Source of the DNA: Vibrio fortis
Lineage (GTDB): Bacteria > Pseudomonadota > Gammaproteobacteria > Enterobacterales > Vibrionaceae
Length of the DNA stretch: 64,000 nt
Direction: 5' to 3'
NCBI RefSeq assembly: GCF_000695685.1
Contig: NZ_JFFR01000031.1
Span: forward strand, 1 to 64,000
The notes below the pieces were generated by a model that saw nothing but the letters and a program-made list of their open reading frames with translations, did not search any database and was not told where the DNA came from. Made by a program: the position numbers and the translations under genes. Shown here in pieces: positions 32,873 through 42,669 of this stretch. Each line of letters opens with the position of its first letter. Within the stretch, counting starts at the first letter, position 1.

Positions 32873-33844
32873 ATGTCTCAGTCATTCGATTACCGTAGTG
32901 TTGCTAAACAAGTACTAGAGATTGAGGTTGCTGGCCTCAATCAACTAGACCAGTACTTTAATGAAGACTTTTGTCGCGCGTGTGACCTCATCCTCAACAA
33001 CCAAGGCAAAGTGGTTGTGATGGGCATGGGTAAATCTGGCCACATTGGCAATAAGATTGCTGCGACACTGGCGAGCACAGGCACCTCTGCGTTTTTTGTT
33101 CACCCAGGTGAAGCCGCACATGGTGATTTGGGTATGGTTGAACCGGGCGACATCGTACTTGCGATCTCTAACTCCGGTGAATCAGATGAAATTCTTAGCC
33201 TATTTCCAGTGTTAAAACGCCTGAATATCAAGATTATCAGTATGACTGGCAAGCCAAAGTCAAACATGGCGACCCTGTCAGATATCCATCTTCAAATTAC
33301 CGTACCGGAAGAAGCGTGCCCACTTGGTCTTGCGCCAACCAGTAGCACAACAGCGACTCTCGTTATGGGTGATGCACTGGCTGTCGCTCTGCTGCAAGCT
33401 CGTGGCTTTACAGCGGAAGATTTTGCTCTGTCACACCCAGGTGGTGCGCTTGGCCGACAACTACTATTAAAGCTTGAAGATATTATGCATACCGGTGATG
33501 CACTACCTATGGTATCTCCGAGTGCACTGGTCCGTGATGCCTTGCTTGAGATATCTCAGAAAGGCTTAGGCATGACTGCTGTTGTTGATGACCAAGGCAA
33601 AATGCTCGGTATCTTTACCGATGGGGATTTACGCAGAATCCTCGACAAACGCATCGATATTCACACTACTCAGATTGGCGATGTGATGACTCAAAACCCA
33701 ACAGTGGCTGATCCAAACATGTTGGCAGTCGAAGGCCTTAACTTAATGCAAGAAAAAAGCATCAACGGGTTAATGCTTTGCCAAGATGGTGCGCTTGTTG
33801 GTGCGCTAAATATGCACGATCTACTGAAAGCAGGAGTAATGTAA
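32873..33844 (+). CDS. kdsD: Arabinose-5-phosphate isomerase
   Basis: 323-residue cytoplasmic enzyme converting ribulose-5-phosphate to arabinose-5-phosphate, the precursor of Kdo in LPS. A SIS sugar-isomerase domain (about 30-190; GMGKSGHIGNKIAATLASTG and NSGESDEI) is followed by two CBS domains (about 205-320; LGIFTDGDLRR). Its stop overlaps the kdsC start in TAATG, coupling two steps of one pathway. Confidence 0.96.
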   Translation: MSQSFDYRSVAKQVLEIEVAGLNQLDQYFNEDFCRACDLILNNQGKVVVMGMGKSGHIGNKIAATLASTGTSAFFVHPGEAAHGDLGMVEPGDIVLAISNSGESDEILSLFPVLKRLNIKIISMTGKPKSNMATLSDIHLQITVPEEACPLGLAPTSSTTATLVMGDALAVALLQARGFTAEDFALSHPGGALGRQLLLKLEDIMHTGDALPMVSPSALVRDALLEISQKGLGMTAVVDDQGKMLGIFTDGDLRRILDKRIDIHTTQIGDVMTQNPTVADPNMLAVEGLNLMQEKSINGLMLCQDGALVGALNMHDLLKAGVM

Positions 33845-34401
33845 TGACTCAGACAGTATCAACACTTTATGGCTCAGTAGATGCGGACGTTTTTCAGATC
33901 GCGAAAGAGATAAAGCTGCTAATCTGTGATGTAGATGGTGTGTTTTCTGATGGCCTTGTTTACATGGGTAACCAAGGTGAAGAGCTTAAAACCTTTCATA
34001 CCCGCGACGGCTACGGCGTTAAATCTCTAATGAATGCAGGGATTGAAATCGCCATCATTACCGGGCGCCAATCACAAATTGTCGAAAACCGCATGACAGC
34101 TCTCGGTATTAAGCTGATCTATCAAGGCCAAGACGACAAGGTTAAAGCTTATCAAGATATCTGCGATAAACTGAATATATCTCCAGAACATACTGGCTAC
34201 ATTGGCGATGACCTGATTGACTGGCCAGTGATGGAAAAAGTGGCATTGAAAGTGTGTGTCGCGGATGGACACCCACTACTGGTTCAACGAGCAAACTACG
34301 TTACCAATATCAAAGGTGGTCATGGCGCAGTACGAGAAGTCTGTGACCTTATTTTACAAGCAAGGGATGAGCTAGACGTGCACAAAGGTCTAAGCATATG
34401 A
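33844..34401 (+). CDS. kdsC: Kdo-8-phosphate phosphatase
   Basis: 185-residue HAD-family phosphatase that releases Kdo from Kdo-8-phosphate. The catalytic aspartates are D29 and D31 (ICDVDGVFSDG), with TGRQS and GDDLIDWPVM motifs following. The family works as a tetramer. The ATG at 33844 overlaps the kdsD stop; a longer frame inside kdsD is a shadow. Its stop overlaps the lptC start by four bases. Confidence 0.96.
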   Translation: MTQTVSTLYGSVDADVFQIAKEIKLLICDVDGVFSDGLVYMGNQGEELKTFHTRDGYGVKSLMNAGIEIAIITGRQSQIVENRMTALGIKLIYQGQDDKVKAYQDICDKLNISPEHTGYIGDDLIDWPVMEKVALKVCVADGHPLLVQRANYVTNIKGGHGAVREVCDLILQARDELDVHKGLSI

Positions 34402-34961
34402 GTTTAACTCGTATTATCTATTTAATTCTGTTGTTTATTGCTTCTTGGTCAGCTTATTACCTGTATGACAAAGAGCAAAGCACCGCAATTCAGGTGGCTC
34501 CTAATCTGGAATTGCCTGTATTCAGCGGAAGAAATCTAGATAATATCAGCTACGACCAAGCAGGCATTCGTAGCTATCAAATAGAATCAAGTCATCTAGA
34601 ACACTACTCCAAAAGTGGCGATACCATTTTTGAAAACCCAGTGCTCTCGGTATTTCGTGATGGCCACACAATCGAGTGGCAGATGACCGCAAGGCGTGCG
34701 GTACTCGACGACGACCAAACGTTGACACTTTATGATAATGTAATAGTGAAAAACCTATTACCAGAAGCCAGCTTCGACAACATGACTATGGATAAGTTGG
34801 TTGTTGAGCTCACTAGCCGAGACTTTCATTCCGAAAGCACAGTTCGTCTGATCGGCCCATTATTTGAAACTGAGGGACAAGCTATGAAGGGCAACTTCGA
34901 TAGCAACACTGCAACCCTCTTTGAAACTGTTCAAGGTAGATATGAAACTCTTACACCTTAG
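34398..34961 (+). CDS. lptC: LPS export protein LptC
   Basis: 187-residue bitopic protein: one N-terminal membrane helix (about 4-22) and a periplasmic beta-jellyroll that receives LPS from LptB2FG and passes it to LptA. Overlaps kdsC by four bases and lptA by twenty, so the whole block is translated as a unit. Sequence is only modestly conserved in the family; identification is helped by position. Confidence 0.93.
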   Translation: MSLTRIIYLILLFIASWSAYYLYDKEQSTAIQVAPNLELPVFSGRNLDNISYDQAGIRSYQIESSHLEHYSKSGDTIFENPVLSVFRDGHTIEWQMTARRAVLDDDQTLTLYDNVIVKNLLPEASFDNMTMDKLVVELTSRDFHSESTVRLIGPLFETEGQAMKGNFDSNTATLFETVQGRYETLTP

Positions 34962-35436
34962 TTTACTTGCTTTCGCGTTTGCAGCGCCAAACGCCCTTGC
35001 TCTGTCATCAGATACGGAGCAGCCTGTTTACATCGATTCAGACAGCCAACAGCTCGATATGAAGAGCAACAAGGTTACGTTTGAAGGCGATGTAAAACTT
35101 AAGCAAGGCAGCATTAATATTAACGCTGACAAAATCATCGTTACGCGTAATGCAAGCAGCGGTGAAATCGAGGCGATTCAAGGTTTTGGTAAACCAGCGC
35201 TTTTCTCACAGCTTACTGACGATGGTAAAACGCTAAGCGGACAGGCGTTTGAGCTGAATTATCAGCTGAGTACAGACAAGCTGATCATGACCAAAGAGGC
35301 ACAACTGTCTCAAGACGGTAACCTAATTCGTGGTTCTAAGATCACCTATCAGATCTCTTCACAAAAACTGGTTGCTGACAGCGATAAAAACGAGCGTGTT
35401 TCAACCGTTCTTCAACCAGCACAAGTGAACAAATAA
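34942..35436 (+). CDS. lptA: Periplasmic LPS-bridge protein LptA
   Basis: 164 residues with a signal peptide (MKLLHLSLLAFAFAAPNALA) and the OstA/LptA beta-jellyroll (INADKIIVTRN, KPALFSQLTDDGKTLSGQA). Forms the bridge carrying LPS to the outer membrane LptDE. The ATG at 34942 has AAGGTAG upstream; an in-frame TTG at 34921 is less likely. Confidence 0.94.
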   Translation: MKLLHLSLLAFAFAAPNALALSSDTEQPVYIDSDSQQLDMKSNKVTFEGDVKLKQGSININADKIIVTRNASSGEIEAIQGFGKPALFSQLTDDGKTLSGQAFELNYQLSTDKLIMTKEAQLSQDGNLIRGSKITYQISSQKLVADSDKNERVSTVLQPAQVNK

Positions 35437-35438
35437 CT

Positions 35439-36164
35439 ATGGCAGTCTTAAAAGCGCAAAACTTGGCTAAGACCTACAGCAAACGTAAGGTTGTAACAGA
35501 CGTAAGCCTGCAAGTTGAATCTGGACAAATCGTTGGCCTGCTGGGCCCTAATGGTGCCGGTAAGACCACCTCTTTCTACATGATCGTTGGTTTGGTTGCG
35601 CGTGATGAAGGTACCATCAGCATCGATGATAATGACATCAGTATTCTACCGATGCATAGCCGCTCACGTTTAGGTATCGGCTACCTACCTCAAGAAGCGT
35701 CGATCTTCCGTAAGCTTTCAGTTGAAGACAACATCATGTCGGTACTGCAAACGCGTAAGGAATTAACGCCAGAAGAGCGCCAAGATAAGCTAGAAGACCT
35801 GCTTGAAGAGTTCCATATCCAACACATTCGCACCAGCAACGGTATGGCACTGTCTGGTGGTGAACGACGCCGTGTTGAGATTGCTCGCGCTCTGGCTGCA
35901 AATCCTCAGTTTATTCTGCTCGATGAACCGTTCGCGGGTGTAGACCCAATTTCAGTTATCGATATCAAGAAAATCATTGAACACCTGCGCGATCGCGGTC
36001 TGGGTGTTTTGATCACTGACCACAACGTTCGTGAGACGTTAGACGTGTGTGAAAAGGCTTATATTGTGAGCCAAGGACACTTGATTGCGGAAGGTTCACC
36101 GGAGGATGTTCTCAATAACGAACAGGTGAAACAAGTTTATCTAGGCGAACAATTCCGTCTATGA
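35439..36164 (+). CDS. lptB: LPS export ABC transporter ATPase LptB
   Basis: 241-residue ATPase dimer that powers LPS extraction with LptF and LptG (encoded at 8174-10348). Walker A GPNGAGKTT at 36-44, signature LSGGERRRVEIARAL, Walker B FILLDEPFAGVDP and switch H in TDHNVRE are intact. Two bases after lptA, 54 bases before rpoN. Confidence 0.97.
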   Translation: MAVLKAQNLAKTYSKRKVVTDVSLQVESGQIVGLLGPNGAGKTTSFYMIVGLVARDEGTISIDDNDISILPMHSRSRLGIGYLPQEASIFRKLSVEDNIMSVLQTRKELTPEERQDKLEDLLEEFHIQHIRTSNGMALSGGERRRVEIARALAANPQFILLDEPFAGVDPISVIDIKKIIEHLRDRGLGVLITDHNVRETLDVCEKAYIVSQGHLIAEGSPEDVLNNEQVKQVYLGEQFRL

Positions 36165-36218
36165 TTATATAGAGCGTATCGAGAATTCTAAGAATAATAA
36201 CTAGGTAAGTAATACTGA

Positions 36219-37685
36219 ATGAAACCCTCATTACAACTTAAGCTAGGCCAGCAATTAGCAATGACCCCTCAGCTACAACAAGCGATACGTTTGTTGCAGT
36301 TGTCTACGTTGGATTTGCAACAAGAGATTCAAGAGGCTTTGGAATCGAACCCACTTCTCGACGTAGAAGAAGGGAATGATGACGCTCCTGTAAACTCTGA
36401 AGAAAAGCCTAGTCGTGACGAGAAAGAAGCAGTAGAAGCCACTGCTGAACCAGACTTACCTGATAGCTCAGACCTGATTGAAAAATCTGAGATTGGCAAC
36501 GACTTAGAAATCGATACCACTTGGGAAGATGTCTACAGTGCCAACACCGGTAATACGGGTATTGCTATCGATGATGATATGCCAGTTTACCAAGGCGAGA
36601 CCACCCAAAGCCTGCAAGATTACCTACTGTGGCAATTAGACCTGACGCCATTTTCAGAAACAGACCGTACTATTGCGTTAGCCCTGATTGATGCTATCGA
36701 CGACTACGGTTACCTCACTGTTTCAAGTGAAGACATTCTTGAGAGCTTCGACAACGAAGAGATTGAACTCGACGAGATTGAAGCGGTGCGCAAACGCATT
36801 CAACAGTTCGACCCACTTGGTGTGGGCTCGCTGAACTTGCAAGATTGTCTACTACTACAACTTGCGACCTTCCCTGAAGATACGCCATGGCTTAAAGAAG
36901 CTAAGTTAGTACTTACTAGCCATATCGACCAGCTAGGTAATCGTGATTACAAGCTGATCATCAAAGAGACTAAGCTTAAAGAGGCAGAACTACGTGAAGT
37001 TCTGCAGCTTATACAACAACTAGACCCGCGTCCAGGCAGCAAAATCACTCCGGATGAAACCGAATATGTGGTGCCTGATGTATCGGTGTTTAAAGACCTA
37101 GGTAAGTGGTTAGTTACCATTAACCCAGATAGCGTACCAAAGCTGAAAGTGAACCAGCAGTACGCCGATCTAGGCAGTAAAGGCAACAGCGCTGACAACC
37201 AATACATTCGCTCCAACTTGCAAGAGGCAAAATGGCTAATTAAGAGCCTAGAGAGTCGAAATGAGACACTACTCAAAGTTGCGCGATGCATTGTTGAACA
37301 TCAGCACGATTTCTTCGAACATGGTGAAGAAGCCATGAAACCTATGGTGTTAAATGATGTTGCACTCGCAGTCGACATGCATGAATCCACAATTTCTCGT
37401 GTTACAACACAGAAGTTCATGCACACACCACGAGGCATCTTCGAATTGAAATACTTCTTCTCTAGCCATGTCAGCACTGACAATGGCGGAGAGTGTTCAT
37501 CAACAGCAATTCGCGCTCTGATTAAGAAACTGGTGGCCGCTGAAAACACAGCTAAGCCGCTCAGTGATAGCAAGATTGCTGCTTTACTGGCTGACCAAGG
37601 AATTCAGGTAGCTAGAAGAACCATAGCAAAATACCGTGAATCTTTAGGCATTGCCCCTTCGAGTCAGCGTAAACGCCTACTGTAG
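36219..37685 (+). CDS. rpoN: RNA polymerase sigma-54 factor
   Basis: 488-residue sigma-54, which directs transcription of nitrogen, flagellar and other genes with enhancer-binding activators. Region I is the glutamine/leucine-rich N-terminus (about 1-50, QQLAMTPQLQQAIRLLQLS); region II is acidic (50-115); region III holds the core-binding part, the helix-turn-helix and the RpoN box ARRTIAKYRE at 465-474. All are intact. In vibrios RpoN governs polar flagella and, in several species, quorum-sensing small RNAs. Operon partner of hpf, ptsN, rapZ and npr. Confidence 0.97.
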   Translation: MKPSLQLKLGQQLAMTPQLQQAIRLLQLSTLDLQQEIQEALESNPLLDVEEGNDDAPVNSEEKPSRDEKEAVEATAEPDLPDSSDLIEKSEIGNDLEIDTTWEDVYSANTGNTGIAIDDDMPVYQGETTQSLQDYLLWQLDLTPFSETDRTIALALIDAIDDYGYLTVSSEDILESFDNEEIELDEIEAVRKRIQQFDPLGVGSLNLQDCLLLQLATFPEDTPWLKEAKLVLTSHIDQLGNRDYKLIIKETKLKEAELREVLQLIQQLDPRPGSKITPDETEYVVPDVSVFKDLGKWLVTINPDSVPKLKVNQQYADLGSKGNSADNQYIRSNLQEAKWLIKSLESRNETLLKVARCIVEHQHDFFEHGEEAMKPMVLNDVALAVDMHESTISRVTTQKFMHTPRGIFELKYFFSSHVSTDNGGECSSTAIRALIKKLVAAENTAKPLSDSKIAALLADQGIQVARRTIAKYRESLGIAPSSQRKRLL

Positions 37686-37709
37686 GGCACCAACTGAAAA
37701 GGAAAGTCT

Positions 37710-37997
37710 ATGCAAATCAATATTCAAGGCCATCACGTTGATCTTACCGATTCAATGCAAGACTATGTTCACACCAAATTTGAAAAGCTTGAACGCTTTT
37801 TTGAGCACATTAATAACGTTCAAGTTGTATTAAAAGTTGAGAAAATTAACCAGATTGCAGAAGCAACACTGCATGTTAATCAAGGCGACATTCATGCGAC
37901 AGCTACCGATGAAAATATGTATGCTGCAATTGATTCATTAGTTGATAAACTCGTCCGCCAACTCAACAAGCACAAAGAAAAGCTAAGTAGTCACTAA
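37710..37997 (+). CDS. hpf: Ribosome hibernation promoting factor (short form)
   Basis: 95-residue protein of the short HPF/YfiA family that binds the 30S subunit in stationary phase and promotes 100S dimers together with RMF. The core (MQINIQGHHVDLTDSMQDYVHTK) and basic C-terminus are typical. It follows rpoN by 24 bases. The short length excludes the long HPF type. Confidence 0.93.
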   Translation: MQINIQGHHVDLTDSMQDYVHTKFEKLERFFEHINNVQVVLKVEKINQIAEATLHVNQGDIHATATDENMYAAIDSLVDKLVRQLNKHKEKLSSH

Positions 37998-37998
37998 C

Positions 37999-38460
37999 AT
38001 GCAATTAAGCGAAGTACTTTCATTGGACTGCACCAAAAGTGCAGTCCAATGCACGAGCAAAAAAAGAGCCCTAGAAATCATCAGCCAGATTGCAGCCGAG
38101 AGCTGTGGTCAAGACTCAACAGAATTGTTCGAGTGCATGCTGAGCCGAGAGAAAATGGGCAGTACCGGCATCGGAAATGGTATCGCTATTCCCCATGCCC
38201 GTATGAATGTCAGCGACAAAGCGATCGCTGTTCTATTGCAGTGCCAAGACCCTATCGAGTTTGATGCAATCGATAACCGCCCTGTCGACCTACTATTTGC
38301 ACTTTTGGTTCCTAGTGAGCAATGTAAAGAGCATCTTAAAACCCTTTCTTGTATGGCAGAGCGACTCAACGACAAACAAACACTGAAACAACTGCGTAAT
38401 GCGCAAAGCGACCAAGAGCTTTACGACATTATGATCCAAGTGCCGACTTGCGAGCAATAA
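37999..38460 (+). CDS. ptsN: Nitrogen PTS enzyme IIA
   Basis: 153-residue EIIA-Ntr. The phosphorylated histidine is H66 in GIAIPHARM. In the nitrogen PTS the phosphate comes from EI-Ntr (not in the window) through NPr, encoded at 39335; the protein regulates potassium transport and other targets rather than carrying sugar. One base from hpf, one base before rapZ. Confidence 0.95.
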   Translation: MQLSEVLSLDCTKSAVQCTSKKRALEIISQIAAESCGQDSTELFECMLSREKMGSTGIGNGIAIPHARMNVSDKAIAVLLQCQDPIEFDAIDNRPVDLLFALLVPSEQCKEHLKTLSCMAERLNDKQTLKQLRNAQSDQELYDIMIQVPTCEQ

Positions 38461-38461
38461 C

Positions 38462-39331
38462 ATGCGTCTTATCGTAGTTAGTGGTCAATCAGGAGCCGGT
38501 AAAAGTGTCGCCTTGCGAGTTCTTGAAGATCTCGGTTATTACTGCGTTGATAACTTACCTGTTGACCTGCTCGGTAACTTTGTTGAGTCAGTCAAAGAGA
38601 GCAACCAAAACGTTGCAGTAAGCATCGATATACGCAACCTGCCTAAAGAGCCTCATCTTGTCACAGAGACGCTGGTTCAATTAGAAGATGCCGCCAATAT
38701 CGATGTTAGCGTGTTGTTCTTGGATGCAAGCAAACAAACCCTGCTCAAGCGCTACAGCGAGACTCGTCGTATCCACCCGCTTTCTCAAGGTGATGACAAA
38801 CTGTCTCTAGAGCAAGCCATCGACCTCGAGAAACAACTGCTTTCCCCACTCTCTGACCAAGCCGATATCTTGATCGATAGTAGTGATTGCAACCTCTACG
38901 AATTGAGTGAACAAGTACGCCTTAAAATTGAAGGCAAAGAGAAGCAAGAGCTGATCATTGTTTTCCAATCCTTTGGTTTTAAGTACGGTTTACCTAGCGA
39001 TGCTGACTATGTGTTTGATGTTCGTTTCTTGCCTAACCCGCATTGGGAGCCTGACCTAAGACCGCTCACTGGACTTGATGCTCCGATTCACTCTTACCTA
39101 GAGAAACATCAGGAAGTGATCGAGTTGAAGCAGCAGATTCAAGGCTTTGTCGAGCAATGGCTACCGATGTTAGAAAAGAACAATCGCAGTTACCTCACCG
39201 TAGCGATTGGTTGTACTGGTGGTAAACACCGCTCAGTATATCTGACTCAAAAAATCGGTGAGTACTTTGACCAACTTGGTCACCAAGTACAGATTCGACA
39301 CGCTTCATTAGAAAAAAACCAACAGGCCTAA
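38462..39331 (+). CDS. rapZ: RNase adapter protein RapZ
   Basis: 289-residue protein with Walker A GQSGAGKS (8-15) and a C-terminal RNA-binding domain (YLTVAIGCTGGKHRSVYL). In E. coli it delivers the GlmZ small RNA to RNase E and so tunes glucosamine-6-phosphate synthase, linking to cell-wall precursor supply. In the same operon as ptsN and npr, a conserved cluster. Confidence 0.95.
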   Translation: MRLIVVSGQSGAGKSVALRVLEDLGYYCVDNLPVDLLGNFVESVKESNQNVAVSIDIRNLPKEPHLVTETLVQLEDAANIDVSVLFLDASKQTLLKRYSETRRIHPLSQGDDKLSLEQAIDLEKQLLSPLSDQADILIDSSDCNLYELSEQVRLKIEGKEKQELIIVFQSFGFKYGLPSDADYVFDVRFLPNPHWEPDLRPLTGLDAPIHSYLEKHQEVIELKQQIQGFVEQWLPMLEKNNRSYLTVAIGCTGGKHRSVYLTQKIGEYFDQLGHQVQIRHASLEKNQQA

Positions 39332-39334
39332 ATC

Positions 39335-39610
39335 ATGGAATTGACCCGCACTGTACTCATTCAAAACCGTTTGGGGCTTCATGCTCGCGCAGCCGTAAAA
39401 CTGGTCGAGCTTGCCCAGAGCTTTAATGCCACTCTGACGATTCATAGTGAAGATGAGAAAAGCGCAACAGCAGACAGTGTCATGGGGTTACTCATGCTTG
39501 AATCGGCACAAGGTCAACACATTCGCATTCAAGCAGAAGGCGATGATGCCCAGCTGGCACTGGATGCCGTGTGCCACCTAATCGAAGACAAATTTGACGA
39601 GGGCGAGTAA
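39335..39610 (+). CDS. npr: Phosphocarrier protein NPr
   Basis: 91-residue HPr-like protein of the nitrogen PTS. The phosphorylated histidine is H16 in LGLHARAAVKL. It accepts phosphate from EI-Ntr and passes it to PtsN. Last gene of the rpoN operon, three bases after rapZ; only a weak GGGG/CCCC hairpin follows. Confidence 0.94.
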   Translation: MELTRTVLIQNRLGLHARAAVKLVELAQSFNATLTIHSEDEKSATADSVMGLLMLESAQGQHIRIQAEGDDAQLALDAVCHLIEDKFDEGE

Positions 39611-39760
39611 CTGGAACGGGGTAGTGCCCCAACTATTATCTCGCTATACAACGCCTACCAAGCCTAAATCTTAGTTCTCTATAAGTTAATGATTTAAATA
39701 CGTCATAGAATTAAGTTACTATTCCTAGCATCCATAGAATAATGAGAAGAGGAGGAAAAC

Positions 39761-41116
39761 ATGGCAGAGCAATTAGAATTTGACCAAGCTCACCAAACCC
39801 TCCAAGAAGTCAGCGAAGCCCTTGAAAACGGCCGATTTGTTCACGTACGTCGACAACTTCAGGACATGGAACCTGAAGATATTGCACACCTTTTAGAAGC
39901 CTCCCCTCGCAAGAGTCGTGACGTACTTTGGCAACTTACCGATCCTGAAGACTACGGTGAAATTCTTGATGAGCTGAACGAAGACGTTAAGGATGCGTTG
40001 GTGTCAAAAATGGCACCAGAGACCCTTGCAGAAGCGACCGAAGGCATGGAGACCGATGATGTCGCCTACGTACTTCGAAGCCTGCCAGATGACGTTTCTC
40101 GTGAAGTTCTATCACAGATGGACTCAGCAGACCGAGCCTTGGTTGAGAATGCCCTTTCTTACCCAGAGGACTCTGCAGGTGCGTTGATGAACACCGACGT
40201 GATCACCATTCGTGGTGATGTCGACGTCGACGTAGTTCTACGTTATTTACGCATTCGAGGCGAACTGCCAGATGCAACCGATGCTCTATATGTTATTGAT
40301 GAAGATGAGCGCTTAATCGGCAATCTCTCTCTAACAACGCTGATTACCACGCAACCTGAAACCCTTGTCTCTGAAGTGATGGATGACGCTGATGAAGCGA
40401 TCGCTGTTGAGACCAGCGCCTCTGACATTGCAAGCCTGTTTGAACGTCGTAACTGGGTATCGGCTCCGGTTGTTGATGAAAACCAACACCTTGTCGGCCG
40501 TATCACCATCGATGACGTCGTTGACGTGATTCGTGAAGATGCCGAGCACTCAATGATGAGTATGGCGGGTATGGACGATGACGAAGATACCTTCGCACCT
40601 GTCGTTAAATCAGCACGTCGCCGTAGTGTCTGGCTTGGTGCAAACGTGTTAGCCGCACTGGCAGCAGCTTCAGTATCAAATATGTTCGAAGCGACCCTCG
40701 ACCAAATGGCAGCCATTGCGGTACTGATGACCATTGTGCCTTCAATGGGTGGTGTGGCAGGAAACCAAACCGTTGCTCTGGTTATCCGCGGCCTAGCGCT
40801 TGGGCACATCGGTGACAGTAACAAGCGAGAGCTATTGCTAAAAGAAGCTGCGATCGGCTTCCTTAACGGTATTCTGTGGGCATGTATCATCGGCGGTATT
40901 GTCGTTGCTTGGAAGGGCAACTGGATACTCGGCGGGATCATCTCAGCAGCAATGATGACTAACCTGATCGTGGCAGGTATTGCCGGGGTAACCATCCCTG
41001 TGATGCTGAAGAAGATGAATATCGACCCGGCACTGGCTGGCGGTATGGCGCTGACTACCGTGACCGACGTAATTGGTCTATCTGTGTTCTTGGGATTAGC
41101 TACGATACTTATCTAG
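39761..41116 (+). CDS. mgtE: Magnesium transporter MgtE
   Basis: 451-residue inner-membrane magnesium channel. The cytoplasmic N domain (about 1-130; superhelix repeats such as LLEASPRKSRDVLW) and two CBS domains (about 135-255) act as the magnesium sensor; five membrane helices follow (about 285-450), with the pore motif PSMGGVAGNQT. An AGGAGG ribosome site precedes the ATG. Monocistronic, converging on pmbA with a shared terminator. No magnesium riboswitch is visible in the short upstream gap. Confidence 0.96.
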   Translation: MAEQLEFDQAHQTLQEVSEALENGRFVHVRRQLQDMEPEDIAHLLEASPRKSRDVLWQLTDPEDYGEILDELNEDVKDALVSKMAPETLAEATEGMETDDVAYVLRSLPDDVSREVLSQMDSADRALVENALSYPEDSAGALMNTDVITIRGDVDVDVVLRYLRIRGELPDATDALYVIDEDERLIGNLSLTTLITTQPETLVSEVMDDADEAIAVETSASDIASLFERRNWVSAPVVDENQHLVGRITIDDVVDVIREDAEHSMMSMAGMDDDEDTFAPVVKSARRRSVWLGANVLAALAAASVSNMFEATLDQMAAIAVLMTIVPSMGGVAGNQTVALVIRGLALGHIGDSNKRELLLKEAAIGFLNGILWACIIGGIVVAWKGNWILGGIISAAMMTNLIVAGIAGVTIPVMLKKMNIDPALAGGMALTTVTDVIGLSVFLGLATILI

Positions 41117-41154
41117 TTTGAACAATAACTTGCTTGAAGTAAGAAAGCAGATAA

Positions 41155-41181
41155 CAAAAGGGAGCCAATGGCTCCCTTTTA
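41155..41181. terminator. Bidirectional terminator between mgtE and pmbA
   Basis: Stem AAAAGGGAGCC / GGCTCCCTTTT with loop AAT between converging genes. Confidence 0.92.
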
Positions 41182-41207
41182 AGTTATTCAGATTTGCAAG
41201 CGTTGAA

Positions 41208-42551
41208 TTACTCACCCGCTACTTTCATAGATTCTAATAGGATCGAACCCGTTTGAATCTGTGAGCGTGTCTCTACGTCGCTACCAACCGCAACAATTTG
41301 ATTGAACATATCTTTCAGATTACCTGCAATCGTCACCTCAGACACTGGGTATTGGATTTCACCATTCTCAACCCAGAAGCCAGCTGCGCCGCGAGAGTAA
41401 TCACCCGTCACAGTGTTCACGCCTTGTCCCATCACTTCGGTCACAAGGAAACCTGTGCCTAACTCTTTCAGCATTTGATCGAAGCTTTGACCCGTAGACT
41501 GTACAAACCAGTTATGGATACCACCAGCATGACCTGTTGGGGTCATATCCATCTTGCGAGCTGCGTAGCTAGTCAACAGGTAAGTCGCAAGTACACCGTC
41601 AGTAATAATCTCGCGGTCTTGTGTGTAGACACCTTCACTATCAAATGGGCTTGATGCTAAGCCGCGTAAGATATGAGGACGCTCAGAGATATTGAACCAT
41701 TCTGGTAAGATTTTCTCGCCTAGGTGATCCAACAGGAATGACGCTTTACGGTAAAGGTTGCCGCCACTGATCGCCATAACGAGGTGTCCAATAAGGCCCG
41801 TTGCGACATCGGCTGCAAACATGATTGGGTATTGACCTGTTGGTAACTTCTTAGCATCCAAGCGACTAATGGTCTTCTCTGCCGCCTCTTGACCAACACG
41901 CTCAGGCGTCCACAGCTCGTCACGGTGACGTGCAACTGTGTAGCTATAGTCTCGTTCCATTTCACCGTTAACGCCCTGTCCAATCACACAACAGCTGGTA
42001 CTGTGGCGGCTTGAAGCATAGCTTGCAAGCAGACCGTGACTATTACCATATACCTTTACGCCGTAGTGGCTATCGTAGCTAGCACCATCGCTTTGCTTGA
42101 TCTTATCGCTGTACGCGAGTGCTTGCTTCTCAGCCGCAATCGCGATCTCAGCTGCGTAGTCAGGGTTTGGCTCATCAGGATGGAATAGATCCAAGTCTGG
42201 AATCTCTTTTACCATGAACTCTTTAGGAGCCGGTCCTGCGTGAGGATCTTCGGAGGTGTATTGAGCGATATCTAAAGCCGCAGCTACGGTTTGGGCAATC
42301 GCCTGTTCACTCAAATCAGATGTAGATGCACTGCCTTTTTGTTGGCCGCGATAAACAGTAATACCAAGGGCACCATCACTATTAAATTCAACGTTTTCAA
42401 CCTCACACATGCGTGTAGAGACACTCAAACCCGTTGATTTAGTAATAGCCACCTCTGCAGCATCCGCACTGACTGAAGCCATATCTAACGCTTTTGCTAC
42501 TGCTGCTTCTAACTCAACACGTTGCTGAGCGACTTGCTGTTTTACATCCAT
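41208..42551 (-). CDS. pmbA: Metalloprotease PmbA (TldE)
   Basis: 447-residue subunit of the TldD/TldE metalloprotease, which matures peptides such as microcins and degrades the antitoxin CcdA in E. coli. TldE supplies the non-metal half; TldD is not in this window. The family core is seen in SRDGVYTQDREI-like ASSPFDSEGVYTQDREI and GVNTVTGDYSRGAAGFWVENG. The ATG at 42551 (MDVKQQVAQQ) matches the usual length; an upstream extension overlaps darP on the other strand and is not credible. Divergent from darP. Confidence 0.95.
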   Translation of the reverse strand: MDVKQQVAQQRVELEAAVAKALDMASVSADAAEVAITKSTGLSVSTRMCEVENVEFNSDGALGITVYRGQQKGSASTSDLSEQAIAQTVAAALDIAQYTSEDPHAGPAPKEFMVKEIPDLDLFHPDEPNPDYAAEIAIAAEKQALAYSDKIKQSDGASYDSHYGVKVYGNSHGLLASYASSRHSTSCCVIGQGVNGEMERDYSYTVARHRDELWTPERVGQEAAEKTISRLDAKKLPTGQYPIMFAADVATGLIGHLVMAISGGNLYRKASFLLDHLGEKILPEWFNISERPHILRGLASSPFDSEGVYTQDREIITDGVLATYLLTSYAARKMDMTPTGHAGGIHNWFVQSTGQSFDQMLKELGTGFLVTEVMGQGVNTVTGDYSRGAAGFWVENGEIQYPVSEVTIAGNLKDMFNQIVAVGSDVETRSQIQTGSILLESMKVAGE

Positions 42552-42669
42552 ATCTATTCTATTTTTGAAGGTCAATATTACGTAGGATAACAAGAATTTC
42601 GCTTTCTCCCCAAGATTCTTGCTAAAATAGCGGATATATTCGATTGAGATAGTGATATAGGCAGAAAAG

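Noticed and set aside
39612..39640. GGGG-TAGT-GCCCC hairpin after npr
   Set aside because: Very short stem with no T-run. Not a convincing terminator.
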